A DNA stretch of 64,000 nt from Paraphoma chrysanthemicola (GCA_020744225.1 JAGMWG010000001.1:2852001-2916000); one strand, 5' to 3'. Counted from the first letter of the stretch, positions 22,985 to 34,715 are shown. Numbers and translations: made by a program. Notes: generated from the letters alone by a model not told the origin.

Positions 22985-25010
22985 TCATTGCTGGGCTGTG
23001 GGTGGCTCTGGTGCGAGTATGGGGTGTCTATAGCGGTAATGCTTCAAGCGTGCATCTTGCCGCTTGAATGTCTTGCCGCAGCCCTCTTGCTCGCAAAGGT
23101 ACACTCGCTCTTTCGAGCCATGCTTTATTCGCAGGTGTCTCTGCAGATTTCCTTGCCGGTATTTTCCTGTAAAGCGGGCGTGGCAACCTCTTTGCGGGCA
23201 CTCGAGCACTCCAGCCACCCCGTGAGGAGGAACGGTGACAGCAGGTGACGGAGGTCCAGCGGCCGATCGAAGATGGTCTGGGACTTCGAGCAGTTGGGCT
23301 GCATGGCTACTTCTTATCAGCACGCTGTCTGGCATTGTAAATCGAGTGTCGACGAACCTAGGACCAGCATTTCGACTCATGGCCTCTCCAGCATCTGGGT
23401 AGCATATCTCTATGCTATCAGGGCTCTCCGCATCGTAATACACTAACTCTGTCGCAGCCACAGAGCGGCTCTGTGACATGTGATGTGGCATAAACATGCT
23501 GTTCAGCTCAGGTGGCGGCATTAGAGTTTCGACACTATCAAGCATGTCGGGGAGGTACGATATGTCCGTTGTTTCCCGGTCCTCGTCGGACAACGTCGTG
23601 GTGTGTGTAAGCGGTGCACGCGAAAGAAAGCATTTGACATTCTTGAAAGCTGCGCTGTGATCATGTACCACGTCGTCCCCTTTCCGCCTTTTGAGTTGCG
23701 TTGGTTTGCAACAAGGACATCCGGGACATGGAGCAATGTGCGGACGTTCAAGTTCTACAAGGCTTTCAAGGCCATGAAGGCTTTCGTCCACTTCTTCGAC
23801 GCTCAACACTTCCTGCGTCGTATGGTCAAACCATACGCTACAGACACAGCTTTATACTCGAACGTAAGCTTGTGCTGTAGAGACACTGCACGGGACAACT
23901 CACCAGACGAAGCCGCCTCCAGGGAAGGCAGAAGCCTGCGTAGATCCGCAGCGAGGCATTGGGCAAGACCTCTCACTGAGGTTTGGCGTGTCCATTAGGA
24001 TAGCCATCGTGATAGCAGTTCCCGGTCTCAGTCTCGACTTGGGCGTTACAACCTCGGACCTTCTGGTTGCTTGACACAGCTCGTACTTGCCAGCATCGAC
24101 CTCTAGTGACCCCGCACCGGCTCGGAATCGAATTCGAATGAGGCCATCCAACATGGTGAAGTCATATTCTGATGGTACAGGAAACTTAGCGCCCAATGCA
24201 TCTTCTACGATGAACGGTTCTTGGAAGTATGTCCATCGTGTGTCGACTTGCGGTCTGGAATTGCGGAGATCAAGAACGAGAGTGTGTATCTCTTCTGCTT
24301 TTACACTGATGGAGACGGATGTTAGACTTGAATTCGTTACGATTGCTACATGTTTCGACTTACTACACTTTGTCGACCACTTGGGAGAAGTGTTGTATAG
24401 CAGTCTTGATCTCACCATAGACGAAATTGCACAGTCCGCCCAACATCGAATGAACTTGGCCAACCATGAGCGCCTGAGCTGGTAGATTTCTCTGTATGTT
24501 GCCAAGCATGGTCTTTGTGTTATCCAATTGGGTCCGAACATGTTCGGCGTCCAGGTCTGCTGTCGCGTTGTGTGCGTCCAACCTCTCGATGCCGATTTTG
24601 GTCAGCACCATGACAATCGTCCCTGTTTGCACATTGAGGTGAGCCCGAAGCCTTTTGACATCGTCGTCATATGCGAGCGTCCAGCGCAATTTGTCGGAGG
24701 TTGATCGTATTGCATTCGCCTTGCTTCGAACATCCAGTGACCTCTCATATTTTGACGTCCTTTTCTGAAAGTCTTCGAGGGAATGTCTACAGTTCAGCGC
24801 TGCGTACTTAATAGCATTCACGTCTTCGGCCTCAGTCGTATGTCCCTTGAGTCGATCAAGCTGTCGCAAGGCTGATTCGAGGGAAGAGAGTTCCCGAATA
24901 AGCTGTTGGTACTCCGACTTTGCCCCACTGACATCCCTCAGAGAAGTCGTAATTTCGCCGACCAACTTGCCAAATGTGATAAAGTCGCCAGCAGAAAACC
25001 CGAAAGACAT
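22985..25010 (-). CDS. ULD-type protein fused to C2H2 zinc fingers (copy B)
   Basis: Three exons, 25010-24364, 24305-23904 and 23837-22985, give 633 aa. Donors are GTAAGT and GTGAGT; acceptors are ATCAG and TGTAG. Residues 1-216 form the helical N-terminal domain (MSFGFSAGDFITFGKLVGEI) found in fungal STAND-like and related proteins. Residues about 230-340 hold the ubiquitin-like domain (WTYFQEPFIVEDALG, then ELCQATRRSEV), ending in CPMPRCGST. A Cys-rich spacer (CPGCPCCKP) and two C2H2-like fingers at about 563-621 follow; the fingers match those of ZnF-1. The N-terminal half is a close paralogue of copy A next door. Intron 2 is 66 nt, and its phase-2 junction joins the ULD part to the finger part. 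The role is unknown: ULD proteins are abundant in filamentous ascomycetes and have been linked only loosely to signalling. Confidence 0.8.
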
Positions 25011-25527
25011 TTTCTACAAATTCTGCACTGGAAGAGTTTGGTGTTAACTCCGTCGCTGGAGACGGCTGCTATACCACCAGACACTGATTGTCGGGCTGCG
25101 CCTCTGGCCAGCTCACCGACCTTTTCGCGGTGCATGCGCCTCCGCCACCACGTTCAGCCTTGTGTCTGCCTTCAAGCATGATTGGCCGGTTGCGTCATAG
25201 TTTGGGCCATACTCTGGTTGTTAGACGTAGGGTGATTTGCATGATGTAGCAGATCTGAGTTGAGGGAGGTCCAAGAGGAAATGGAAGGTTGCAACTCAAT
25301 ATTAGCAGCAGGCACAAACAAGCATCCATCCGATTCCAGGGTGGTAGCCGGACCACTCGAATCGAGTCGAGGTACGCCCCACGCGGATAATGTTGATGCA
25401 TTGGTGTCATCAGTCGACTGAACTTCCACATCATGAATAAGATGTGCACTGCGAGTCGCTCGGTATCTCCTTGTTCTGTAATGCAAATATACTACAGCGT
25501 GAACTTACATCTCAAGCGCGTCTATAC
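25011..25527. other. intergenic, promoter of ULD copy B
   Basis: 517 bp between the uL23m stop and the ULD-C2H2 start, both on the minus strand. No gene is supported; a 104-codon minus frame is low-complexity and unmatched. Confidence 0.5.
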
Positions 25528-26245
25528 TCATGCCTTGATCGTGAACTTACTCCGATCGTCGCTCTCCACCACCTTCCCTGTCCTCTTGTCTTCCCATAGC
25601 TGCAGCCTCGACATGGCCTTTATTTGCCTCTCTCTCCGCAACCTCTTATCTTCCCTCTTCTGCTCTTCGGCGCTGAGTTCTATGCCCTGATTCTGCTTCC
25701 GCTCAATGACCACATCCATGTCATCGCCCTCGAGTTTGAACAGCTTCTCGACCTGATCCCTTAGCTTCCGCGCAGCTTCTCTCTGTGAATTTGCGTCTTG
25801 AGCGCCACTTGCCGCGACGGCATCGTCTTCCTCCTTCAGCTTGTCTTTCTTGCCCCAAGGCTCGAGACTGGGTATTTCGGGCCATACGAACGGCTGCTCC
25901 ATCTCAACCGTCATGTACTTCTTCGACTCGGGCCGGAACCAGTGCCGCGGCTGTGCTTGTGTGTCGCGTACGGCCATTTGCTTGACGTATGATCGGATGT
26001 TGAAGCATTTCACATTGTAGGCGTGGTAGAGGTAGTCGCGGAGATCGTACTTTGAGAAATCGAGCGGGACGAGGAAGCGCGCTTCGTACGGTGAGAGTCT
26101 TGGTGTTCGAATAAGGGCTACTGTGAATTTTGGGCTAGGTTTACGGCGTCAGTATTGGACATACACCGCGCAGTTTGGTCGCATACAGATAGATCTTCTT
26201 GCTTCCGAACGCGATGAGCTTCTTGGTGATAGGTACGGCGTCCAT
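25528..26245 (-). CDS. MRP20: mitochondrial large-subunit ribosomal protein uL23m
   Basis: Two exons, 26245-26187 and 26134-25528, give 221 aa. The donor is GTATGC, chosen because it rejoins KKIYL to PKFTVALIRTP, the usual sequence of this family; two nearer GT sites lead to stops or the wrong frame. The protein continues ARFLVPLDFSKYDLRDYL and VKCFNIRSYVKQ, the uL23 fold that docks near the exit tunnel. It ends in a charged helical extension (QREAARKLRDQVEKLF) typical of the mitochondrial form. It functions in the mitochondrial 54S subunit. The intron contains CTGAC before CCTAG. It is divergent from the gene at 27,133. Confidence 0.92.
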
Positions 26246-27132
26246 GGCGCGGGCAGGACAGATGCGACAGATTCTTCGAACGGCTCCAGGAATCGATTGT
26301 GAATGCGATTGGCGTTGCGCGTATGTGTCGTGTCAATGGCCCCAGATATGCTGGCGGCGCTGCGGATTCTCTGCGTCTCGAGGTTCCAGAAATTCGGTCG
26401 GAGCGGAGCTTGATCGTCACTTCCGCGTCACGTGCCCTCTTCTTCACAACTTCAAACCCTAGCAGCTAACCTCGAACTATCGCAACCCACCCTCCGGCCT
26501 CCTACATACATCTGTATATCACCCATGTGGAAAGCTGGAGCTGTGTAACGGCGCCAAAATGCTTCCGAGCTTGGGAGCCACGGACCGAGCAGTCTGCGAT
26601 ACGGACTACAAACGAGCTGTTTTGAGTGGCACAGTCTTGCCAAACTGCTTCAAGTGGCATTAGCCTTGTCTTATAGGACTCTGCGTATATACATATCGCC
26701 GTCATTAAGAAGAGTGATCTGAACAGTACTGGCATATTGCCAGGTACAGAGAGGATTAGAAGCGCCGTGCAGCTGCCGTAGAATGATCTCGTCGTTCTCA
26801 AGCTGCTACTTCTTGTCTCACTCGTGTCTATCTCGCCGTGTTGGGAACTTAATGGCGCGTTCTCATTCACGGCTCATCAATGCCAAAGTTCTCACCCTCT
26901 CAAATCTCTTGCACTGCTTCTATTCTACTCCAAACGGGTACTTTGCAGCTCACTCGAACTGCTCGACAGTGCTCACGTTCGAAGCTGATCACGTCATTCT
27001 GCCGTGTGCTGCTCCCTAGTCGAGGTGACCGCGACTTCCCTTCGCAGTTACCAGTCTTGGCATCAACACTGGCTCTCAACCTCAACTTCGAGCTTTGAGC
27101 TTCAAGCTTCCTCGCCTGAACAATATCCAACC
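26246..27132. other. divergent intergenic region
   Basis: 887 bp between the starts of uL23m (-) and the large unknown gene (+), so two promoters are expected. Short pyrimidine-rich tracts occur just upstream of 27,133. No further gene was recognised. Confidence 0.5.
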
Positions 27133-29396
27133 ATGATGCAGTCGCATCCCTCCTCCAAGAAGCCGTCCATTTGGGACCCCCAGCCACCTGCGCCAATCAT
27201 TGACAAAGGCGCTTTCATTGGCAAGAAACCGAATAAGGTCATTCCTGTCCCTCATGAGTACCAGCGCGTGACACTCGCCCGCGAACGCGATCTCCTAGTC
27301 CATGACATCAAAGAGAACACAAACTGCGTGGTGATTCCGCAGTGGGATCGCCAAGGCAAAGTGACTTCCTTCGACCTTCATGGTCCGGGCTTTGCTGTTG
27401 ATAAGGCCATTCGTCGGCTCAATGAATGGATCTCAAACGCGCAAAAGAAGTCAGTCGGAGCTTCAGCTTGGGCGAAGATGCCGGCATGGATCTATAACGA
27501 CTGGTATTACAAGACTGTAGAAATCATGGAACTTGAGCGTAAGCAAAAGTACAAAGGCGACATCGTACCGAATGATGATGGGGAGTTTCCTAATTGCAAG
27601 GTTTGACATGGAATCCTTCGATGTAAACACTGCTGACATGAGGAAAGGCTATCGTGGTATGGCCCGAGAATCTCAGCAACCGTGAGCCCGAAATCACTCC
27701 TCGAGATGCATTCGGCAACAAGCTTGAAGCCCTAGACGCACTCCGGATGCAAGTCGAAGTTTACATCCACCTTCTTCCGGTCCAGAATCGGGTATGGCAG
27801 ATTGAGATCATTGGAGACGACCCTGTCAACGTGGAGGACGCCGAGGATCGACTCCGCACAATGATCGAACGTGTGCGCGCAGATGCATCTGGCGTCCAAC
27901 TCACCCACAACATCATTCTGGATGAACGCGAAGGCATAGATGTCGAGCTTGTAGAGGACGAATCTTGGTGGCCGAGCCACGTCGACCCGGTTGTTCCACA
28001 CCTACTCCCTTCGTTTATGATGGACGAGCCCGGCACCTACCGACAAGAAGGGCTGCATGCCTTGCAGGTAGATCGTGTTCAGTACTACTTAAAGTCAGCA
28101 CTTGAGCACATCAAAAGTAGGAAAGGCGCTTACGACTTCGTCGTTCGACTTGGTAGCGTTGCACTCAGTACCAAGCATGTGAAGGTCGATCGAATCGGCT
28201 ATACTTTCAAGAAAGAGCATTTCGTGAAGGAGATTGATGGCTCAATTGAGCTTGATGTGAAGAAATGGTCAGTCAGAATTAGTACCCCTTCTATTCGCAA
28301 TTTCGACAACTAACCTAGCTGGCAGGCTTGCGAACGATGACGTGGGCTACCGCATTCTCCATCGCCTCATGTCGTCCGATGATTATCTGGAGCCCACCAA
28401 ATCGGCTGCATACTTTGGTTACATACCCGAGACCCTGAAGAAGACTCGCCCAACGTTCCGAGGCACATGGGTATTCCGTGATCCAAATACTGGGGTCAGC
28501 CAATCCCAGGCGCCTGTTCGTCATGCTGGTCGACCGGCGCCTCTGAATCAAAAGCCTGTCAACAACGAGAAAGCTGCACCATCACCTACAACCCTATTCG
28601 TCGTTCAAGTTGACTGGACGGATGACGAAGAAGGATTATACGAGAAAGGCACACCCAGGTTTTACAAGCTGGGTCCTGGCAAGCAAGGTCCTACCAAGAA
28701 CATGGACATTAACCTGCTCGAGCTCGGAGAGTAAGCCAATTGCACTTTCGTGGTTACAATCTCAGTGTACTGACCTGTCATAGGATTCGAGGTTGGCACT
28801 TCGCTCTCGAGTCTCTGATTCCGTTGCCGACGAAAATCGTCCCACCAATTCTGACAGGCTTTGCCGACCGACTGAGGATGAAAGCCAAATACGACCCGTG
28901 TTCATCGACAGAGAGCTTCGCTGAGTGGGATCAGACACCGACGATCAAGAAGCACCTGCTCACTAATCGCCTCGAAAGTGTCTATTCATTCGGAATCAAG
29001 GAAACATGTTATAAGGTCGAAGCGACCGCTATGTGGTACCCTCATCATAAGCTGCCAGTTTGGGGCCTGGCTGTCCGTCACACCGAATGGGCGGCGCATC
29101 TCGCGGAGCTGGAGAATCTGGCCGTTGGACGTCGAGCTGACTGGGGAGATACAATCTCTACCTTCTTCCCAGCAGATGGTCATTCGTCAAGCTATGAGCC
29201 CCACGAAGAAGATCTCGGCATGGGTGCTCTGCGACTCTCCAAGACTGCTGGCGTTAATACCTTGATCTATCACCTCCTGCGGCTCTCGGATATCGTCAGC
29301 TCGGTCACGGCAGGCGGAGGTATTCAGCTGGCATCGGTCGTGACGGAGGAGAACACTGACGGCGACTTGTACGGTGGGGACGAAGACTCGTGGTAG
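27133..29396 (+). CDS. large protein of unknown function, KH-like N-terminal segment
   Basis: Four exons, 27133-27600, 27648-28267, 28326-28730 and 28784-29396, sum to 2106 nt (701 aa). Donors are GTTTGA, GTCAGT and GTAAGC; acceptors are GAAAG, GGCAG and CATAG. Early residues (LLVHDIKENTNCVVIPQWDRQG, then FDLHGPGFAVDKAIRRL) follow the alpha-beta rhythm of a KH-like RNA-binding fold, but the GxxG loop is not obvious. The central and C-terminal parts are globular and rich in Trp, with no motif I can name. The pattern resembles fungal-specific proteins carrying a DUF7905-type domain, which is a tentative suggestion. The gene model is firm because every junction keeps frame; the function is unknown. 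Confidence 0.8.
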
Positions 29397-29786
29397 TCAT
29401 ATGGACTTGTGCATATGCTCTAGCTAGAGCTTTCTTGTCTCGATGGAACTTGTAGGCTATCGAGACCACTGGTGGCATTTAGAAGATATCGATCATCCAG
29501 CGAGTATCTACCCACTGCGGAATCAGAAGTCATACTGGATTCTTCAAGTCTGTTCTCTGATACTTCCATTTCCCTCTAATGCTCGGGCCAAATCATAACA
29601 GCAATACTCCTCGTTCATCCAATTCCTCCTTCGAGATTGTGCTCCACCATCAAAGTTTTTAAACGCCCGTCAAATGCCGCTGTCTCGCATGACTCCTTGT
29701 CCAAATCCACATGTTCCTCCCAGCTCCACAGCAGTGCCCTATGACCTTCCTCATGTCCCCTCTATCCTAATTCATCACCCTATACC
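29397..29786. other. convergent intergenic spacer
   Basis: 390 bp between two convergent genes, so it holds two 3' UTRs and terminators. It is C- and T-rich toward the right side. No gene was seen. Confidence 0.5.
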
Positions 29787-30382
29787 TCACCCACTCTTCT
29801 CCCCCTCCGCACTCTGCGCATTCATAACCCTCACTCTCATCACCTCCTCGACCATCCTCACATTCCTCGCCTTCCCCTCCACCACATCCTCCAAGCCCTT
29901 CAAACTCTCGCCCAAATCTTTGACCTTGCGCTCATAAAAATCCTTCGCATCGCTGATGCCCTTCTCCACGAAAAACCCCGTCCCGACATCCACCAACACG
30001 TGCTCGGTGTCGGTCAAGCGGCCGGGCACGTACAGGCTGGATGTCAGCGGAACAAGCAGGGGCGTTGATTCCGAGGTGGATTGTGTGCCTGGTTTGGTTT
30101 GAGATGTCGACGACGAGGGAAACGCGGTGGAGAGGGATGTTATGCAGTCGCGGAACTTTGATTGTGCGGTTCTAAGCGATTGGAAGGATGTGCTGAGGTG
30201 CGTGAGTTCGGCGTCGAGTTGGGTTTTGAGGTCGCGGAGTTGTGGGATGGGGAGTTGGGCGAGGTCGACTGGGAGATATGTGTTAGCTGTAGCTCTGGAT
30301 GGAAATAATGGGAGAAGATGTGGGGGGTGGAGAGATGTTTACTTTGACCGCCTTGTTGCTGTGCAGGGGATTGGGAAGACAT
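29787..30382 (-). CDS. GIM5: prefoldin subunit 5
   Basis: Two exons, 30382-30343 and 30268-29787, give 173 aa. Exon 1 encodes MSSQSPAQQQGGQ. The donor is GTAAAC and the acceptor CCCAG, leading into IDLAQLPIPQLRDLKTQL. Two long coiled-coil helices flank a central beta segment (PLLVPLTSSLYVPGRL, then VLVDVGTGFFVEK), the diagnostic core of the alpha-type prefoldin subunit PFDN5/Gim5. The complex hands nascent actin and tubulin to the CCT chaperonin in the cytosol. Length is near the usual 150-175 aa. It is divergent from the JmjC gene with 198 bp between start codons. A tubulin folding cofactor, TBCE, lies nearby. Confidence 0.93.
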
Positions 30383-30580
30383 TATGGTGTTTGTGGTGAG
30401 AGGTGTGTGTGTGTGTGTCGATTCTGGGCGTCTGTGCGAGAGCTTGTGGTGGAATTGATGGAGCTTCGAGTGCGAGTGGTGGGGAGGGAAAGTTTTGGCG
30501 GGGTAACGTGAGAGCGCGTCTCTGGTGTGGAGCTTGGACGTTCATTGCATCGTCATTGCGATACTTGACACAGCTTCTTC
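30383..30580. promoter_or_regulatory. short bidirectional promoter region
   Basis: Only 198 bp separate the start codons of prefoldin 5 (-) and the JmjC protein (+), so the two genes must share or overlap promoters. A (GT)8 run lies at 30403-30418. No TATA-like box is evident. Confidence 0.6.
30403..30418. repeat. (GT)8 microsatellite
   Basis: Eight GT units in the 5' flank of the prefoldin gene. Short and probably length-variable. Confidence 0.85.
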
Positions 30581-31482
30581 ATGTCAAGACTCGCGAGATT
30601 CGCAACGCGGACTTCAGCAAGACGTGCTTATTCTTCGACTTCACGATTTACGAAGGTCAAAGTACAATATGGCGTTGAGGACTTCAACGCGAATGGGCCC
30701 GCATTATTTCCCAATGGCTTCGCCGACATCCCAGCAATCGAGAAGTGGTTCCATTGCGCCAGAGACAATACCAAGACGCCGATGCTGAATACCACGTACC
30801 TCGAACAATTTGACGCCTCTATCGTTCCTCTCGAACTTACCCAAACAGACCCCAATGGCACCACAACATTCGAGCGCTTCGAGGCTCCCCTTTCGCTTCT
30901 CCTCGCACACATGACCGGCCCACTCACACCGCAAACGCGTCTCTACCTCGCACAACACTCGCTTGCCGATCTTCCATCTGCCCTCCAAGCCGACCTCCCG
31001 ACACCGGCCCTGCTCAAACAGCTTGGGCGCGGGGACATATACGCATCGAGTTTGTGGATGGGCAGACCACCAACGCGCACGCCGTTACATCGCGATCCGA
31101 ATCCAAATCTGTTCGTGCAGTTGGCTGGCAGGAAGGTCGTCAGGCTGATGAAGCCGGACATTGGGCGAACGGTGTATGAGAAGGTGCTTAGGAATCTAGG
31201 CGAGGCGGGTGGAAGGGCGAATATACGTGGAGAGAAGATGATGCAGGGTGCTGAGCTGGAGGCGATGGAGAGTGTGATCTGGAATGATGTTGAAGAAGGA
31301 AAAGAGGAGGGCGTAGAAGCGGTACTAGATGCTGGAGATGGGCTCTATATGCCATTGGGGTGGTGGCATGCTGTGAGGGGTGTAGGAGAGGGTGTGGGTG
31401 CGAATGCTTCGGTAAGTGATATCATGCTGCGTATGAGAGGTGGTGTTGATGGCTTATGTAGGTCAACTGGTGGTTCCGATGA
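30581..31482 (+). CDS. JmjC/cupin_8 domain protein, likely mitochondrial
   Basis: Two exons, 30581-31411 and 31462-31482, give 283 aa. The donor is GTAAGT and the acceptor TGTAG. The tiny second exon encodes VNWWFR and a stop, which is how JmjC proteins of this size commonly end. The N-terminus MSRLARFATRTSARRAYSS is Arg/Ser-rich without acids, a probable mitochondrial presequence. The Fe(II)-binding facial triad is visible: His and Asp in LHRDPNPNLFVQLAG, and the distal His in PLGWWHAV. The Lys in GRKVVRLMKP is a candidate 2-oxoglutarate contact. It is probably a 2-oxoglutarate-dependent hydroxylase; the substrate is unknown. The stop lies 63 bp from the convergent TBCE stop. Confidence 0.85.
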
Positions 31483-31545
31483 ATCAAGCTTGTTACAATT
31501 CGCGCGACACGTTGGATGCTTTGAGGAAGTGCTCCAGAGCTTTCC

Positions 31546-33566
31546 TCATGGCTTGACTTCGACTCTGACGACGGCGTCCGCCCCTTCGATCCATGTGCCG
31601 ATGGATCTGGTGCCTGGCATAATCTCGACCTCCCTCATAATTCTCTCCTCTTTCGCCTCGTCCTCGCTGTCATCAGAATCCCAGTCATTGTCGTCAAACT
31701 CGGAAACGCCGTGCGAAGTGTGCATCCAGTCACCGGTCTCCCAGACAAGTCTACACTGCAATGGCTTCATGCCAAAGTGTTTACCTACCATACCAAGGAC
31801 TGTATACGCTGTGCAACTCTTCGGTATCTCGGACTCGTATGTCTTCGCCTTGTCTTCCGCAAGGTAGAATCTGATGCGTAGAAGTCTCGCCGCAAGCGAA
31901 TTTGGATTCACCGCATTGACATTCCGCTGGACATCCGGCTCGCCATACTCTTCGCACAGCCACTCATACCTCGGATGGCTTGCTAGGATCTTCTCCCGCA
32001 TATTCTCTGGCGCAAATTGCACCTCTTTCGCAATCATGGACAGATAGTAGGACTCTGCGTTGAGGCGTTCCTTGGGATTGATCGGACTGTGGTTGAGTGA
32101 TTTGAGGCTCCCGAGCCTGGCTAGAGTAAGCATGTAACCGTCGTCTGCTGTCAGGTTGCGACCGTCTGGTGCCTGAAGCGATTCGTAGAGTGGGTTATGC
32201 GAGACACGGAGACTTGTCAAGCCCGGAAAGGCGTGTGCGAGCGCGTCTACGAAGTTCCAAGTGGAGATTTCGTTGAAGGAGAGGTCGACTTCAACTACCC
32301 TTGAGGAGAAGATTGGCATTGGCGAGTCGGGGCCGTGAACTTCCGAGATCTTGTTTGACTTTAGTATGAGTCTTTGGAGGTTTGGAAGCTTAGTCAATGA
32401 TTCGATATCTGAGAGCGAATGGATGAGGTTATCTTCAAGAATTAGATGGGTGATCTTCACGTTCGGCACGTGCGAAGTGAGTTGTGTGTAGAGGTTGCTG
32501 GCAGCACTGAAGGTCGATAGAGTTGGAAACACGTGCGTCAGCCGCGCAAGGTCTTCCCAGGGCAGGAGGTTCTCTTCGAGCCTCAGAGTGTTGATGTTTG
32601 CGAATGCCTTTGAGCATCTCTCCTTCTCTTCCTCGCTGAGCGTCGTGTGCTTGAATCGGTTGCCGCTGTGTTGAGTTAGCCTTTTGAAGCTCCCCAAGGA
32701 TTGATTGTCCATACTCAACTCTTAGATTTTTCAATCTCTCCAGCTGCTCACATACACTCGCCACCTCCCTCCACTCTTCAAACAAGTTTCGGCTTAGGTC
32801 CAGCTCCACGGTTTTCGGACACGCCTCTTTGACATCTTCTCCTCCTTTCCCCTCCTTCCAACCTCCCCCTCTGGCTTCAGGCCTCCACATGCCCAGCCCG
32901 TCCAGAATCACAATTCTCAACTCCTCAAGCTGCGCAAGTTGCTTTCGGATCTTGTCGAATCCGACTTCTTCAGCGACTTTGCCGCTGAAGCGAATGGGCT
33001 GGTTAATACGGTGCAGTGGATCCTTAGATTTCTTGTTGTCGCCGGGCTGAGTCGCGAAGACGATCTCAACATCTGGGTCCGTGAAGTTGGGATCTAACGT
33101 GTCGTCTTCTGAGGCGTATTTGGACTTCAGGGCTTGTGTGAAGGAGCGAGGTGGGTCGGGTTTGCGAGTTGGTCGGATGAAGGACGCAGAAGTTGGCGAG
33201 GGGTGAAGACCTAGTTGCTGTCAGGATAATCTGATATGCTTCAGAATTCCGTGTTTACAAGAATGCACTGCTTCTTCATTGAGTCGTATGAGTCAGTCTC
33301 TGACTTCCGACTGAGACCACTTTCTTACGAAATATTCGCTCTTTCAGGCTGTGATAGCTAGCTACCATTATATTGTGAGTGAACATTGACCTACATGTAA
33401 AGTACTTCGTGCCTTGATGTTCTCCAGCATGCTTGCCTCGAGTTGGGTCATCCCACTCGACGCCTAGCCACTCGCCTTTTGTGCCTTGCACCTCACCATG
33501 ATAACGCACAGTGCAAAGGCGGCCATCATACGATAGACGTCTACCAACGTAGAACTCAGAGGCCAT
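31546..33566 (-). CDS. PAC2: tubulin-specific chaperone E (tubulin cofactor E)
   Basis: Three exons, 33566-33395, 33210-32715 and 32665-31546, give 595 aa. Residues about 5-70 form a CAP-Gly domain (GEVQGTKGEWLGVEWD, GKHAGEHQGTKYFTC). It is followed by leucine-rich repeats (LRLEENLLPWEDLARL, ITHLILEDNLI, VVEVDLSFNEIS) and a C-terminal ubiquitin-like domain (RIRFYLAEDKAKTYESEI to LVWETGDW). CAP-Gly, LRR and Ubl in this order is specific to TBCE (yeast Pac2), the cofactor that assembles and disassembles alpha/beta-tubulin. Intron 1 is unusually long for this window (183 nt) and was fixed by matching FTC to the LHPSPTSASF continuation. Intron 2 sits inside an LRR. Confidence 0.92.
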
Positions 33567-33958
33567 GAATTCGGATCTTTCCTCGTGTAAATGTTCGTGA
33601 CGTGAGGTGATCGCACAAGGCTCCAGCAATTCCGATGGATATCGCTCAACTGGCTCGCGACTGCACAGCTATAAGAAAGGCTTATGAGCATAAACCGTGA
33701 AAGTTGCGAAAAGTGTGCAAGAACTGTATGGAGAAAGAACTATCAACAATGCTACACGTGACCTAGCTTATATAACCCGAGTGCCTAGCGCCGTTCCTGG
33801 ATCGCCGCCCCAGAATTTCTGACCAGGGCAACACCTTCACGCGCAACAACTACAATCGCCCCACACAGCTCTGCTACAACTCGACAAGCACTGTCCGCTA
33901 TTGGGAGAACCTTAGACTTACCTACAGCGCCCTCGAACAACAGCAGACGCGTACCAGC
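33567..33958. other. divergent intergenic region TBCE/SF3A2
   Basis: 392 bp between two divergent starts. It should hold both promoters; no specific site was recognised. Confidence 0.5.
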
Positions 33959-34715
33959 ATGGATTACCAGGCACGTCGCTCAGCCGACATCAAGAGTTTC
34001 ATTTGCTAACAACTCACAGAACCGTGCAGGCTCCAAGTTCGGTGGCGGTGGTGTCGCGTCACAGTCAGCCACAAATGCCGACCGGCGAGAGCGCCTCCGC
34101 AAGCTCGCGCTCGAGACCATCGACCTCGACAAGGACCCGTACTTCTTCAAGAACCACGTTGGAAGCTTCGAGTGTCGCCTGTGCTTGACAGTGCACCAGA
34201 ATGACGGCTCCTACCTCGCACATACACAGGGACGAAAACATCAGACCAATTTGGCACGTCGTGCGGCCAAGGAGCAGCGTGAGGGAAAGAGGGACGATGT
34301 AAGCCAGCAAGGGTTGCTTGCGGGCGTGCAAGTCAAGAAGAACACCCTCAAGATTGGACGGCCTGGCTACCGCATCACTAAGGTCCGCGACCCCATCACG
34401 CGCCAGAACGGTCTGCTCTTCCAGTTTCAGTTTCCCGACATCACGGCTGGCATCGTCCCCCGTGTTCGCTTCATGAGCGCCTACGAACAGCGAGTCGAGG
34501 AGCCAGACACCAGCTACCAGTACTTCATCGTCGCTGGCGAGCCCTACGAGACAGTCGCGGTGAAGCTGCAGGCTCGCGAGGTTGACAGGCGTGAAGGCAA
34601 GTTCTGGACGTGGTTCGACGAGGACAACAAAGAGTTCTGGTGCCAGTTATTGTTCAAGACCGAGCGCGATGAGCGGTTCAGCGCGGTGCCCGGACTTGCA
34701 CCTGGACGAAAGTGA
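33959..34715 (+). CDS. SF3A2: splicing factor 3A subunit 2 (Prp11), with a GC-AG intron
   Basis: Exon 1 is only 12 nt (33959-33970, MDYQ). Exon 2 is 34020-34715. Together they give 235 aa. The intron starts with GC (CAG then GCACGT) and ends CTCACAG, with a perfect GCTAAC branch site. Reading through without splicing meets a stop after 17 codons, and no GT donor restores the conserved N-terminus. The protein then matches SF3A2 closely: RERLRKLALETIDLDKDPYF, a matrin-type zinc finger (CRLCLTVHQNDGSYLAHTQG), and the C-terminal core (GRPGYRITKVRDP, LLFQFQFPDI, KFWTWFDEDNKEFW). It is a U2 snRNP component needed for branch-site recognition. It lacks the Pro-rich repeats of animal forms, as is usual in fungi. 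Confidence 0.93.
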
